A DNA stretch of 5,230 nt from Actinomycetota bacterium. Lineage in GTDB: Bacteria > Actinomycetota > Thermoleophilia > Gaiellales > Gaiellaceae. Position numbers and translations under genes: made by a program. The stretch covers positions 1 through 5,230 of the forward strand of contig JACDCN010000167.1 of the NCBI GenBank assembly GCA_013817555.1, read 5' to 3'. Shown in pieces: positions 5,111 through 5,230 of this stretch (position 1 is the stretch's first letter; each line of letters starts with the position of its first letter). Under the pieces are notes generated by a model. The model saw only the letters and a program-made list of their open reading frames with translations, had not been told where the DNA came from and ran no database searches.

Positions 5111-5144
5111 CGAGGAGGCCGCCCGGCGAGCGGCGGCCTCCTTG
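5111..5144 (-). terminator. 13-bp hairpin, likely terminator of a - strand gene
   Basis: 5111-5123 pairs with 5132-5144: eleven Watson-Crick pairs (AGGAGGCCGCC/GGCGGCCTCCT), one G-T and a closing C-G, around an eight-base loop. It begins 16 bases past a TGA at 5161-5163 on the - strand, a normal terminator distance. Neither side has a real T-tract, as is frequent in high-GC actinobacteria. Confidence 0.5.
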
Positions 5145-5160
5145 AGCCGACGATGGCGCC

Positions 5161-5230
5161 TCAGACGAAGGGGCAGTTGACGACCATGCTCGTTCGCTTG
5201 ACCGTGACGGCGCCTGCCCGCCGTGCTTGC
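5161..5230 (-). CDS. possible C-terminus of a gene running off the right edge
   Basis: The - strand is open from the window edge to TGA at 5161-5163 and reads QARRAGAVTVKRTSMVVNCPFV. The last 16 codons nearly all end in G or C, and a 13-bp hairpin follows the stop. I do not recognise the protein. The + strand frame from ATG at 5153 to the edge (MAPQTKGQLTT) is a competing reading with equally high GC3 but no ribosome site. Which is real cannot be settled from 70 bases. Confidence 0.35.
   Translation of the reverse strand, partial: QARRAGAVTVKRTSMVVNCPFV

Noticed and set aside
1..5230. CRISPR array
   Set aside because: No regularly spaced repeat of 20-40 bases occurs anywhere in the window.

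Overview
The window is GC-rich bacterial DNA (roughly two-thirds G+C by eye). Its style (GTG starts, high-GC3 codons, a cyclase-STAND regulator of the kind abundant in actinobacteria) suggests an actinobacterium, perhaps a soil Thermoleophilia-type lineage. That assignment is an inference from protein style, not from a marker gene.

Layout. The left edge (1-50) holds the 3' half of a tRNA-Gly(GCC), followed by an intrinsic terminator (55-79) and a near-tandem 11/12-mer (120-142). Positions 154-588 have no convincing gene but are dense in helices, including a 13-bp hairpin with a TTCG loop and two GCC-GAAA-GGC hairpins; I propose an unassigned structured RNA on the + strand. Positions 589-1103 carry only scraps: a start-less coding-like stretch (686-811, +) and a small unknown ORF (960-1103, -). 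The one long intact gene, on the - strand (1180-3702), encodes an 840-residue class III cyclase-like / STAND ATPase / TPR protein. Its stop codon lies inside a perfect 11-bp stem. Just upstream on the same strand (3746-3937) is an N-terminal scrap resembling a restriction-endonuclease-type helicase protein.

Right part. A perfect 12-bp tandem repeat (3993-4016) precedes a second tRNA-Gly 3' fragment (4121-4162). It matches the first at 39 of 43 positions and lies in the same orientation 4.1 kb away. Beyond it are a 5'-truncated SRPBCC gene (4348-4701, +), the first 43 codons of a serine recombinase (4741-4872, -), a largely empty stretch with a 14-bp palindrome and a 13-bp hairpin, and the possible C-terminus of another - strand gene running off the right edge.

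Reading as a whole: two tRNA-Gly 3' fragments, each with a short tandem repeat on its inner side, bracket about 4.1 kb containing the candidate RNA, the regulator and a defence-like remnant. This is the geometry of an integrated element (att core, arm repeats, cargo, arm repeats, att core). No integrase is present, and truncated genes cluster around the right fragment, so the locus looks like a decayed or repeatedly used tRNA-Gly integration site. The regulator is the only gene here that looks functional.
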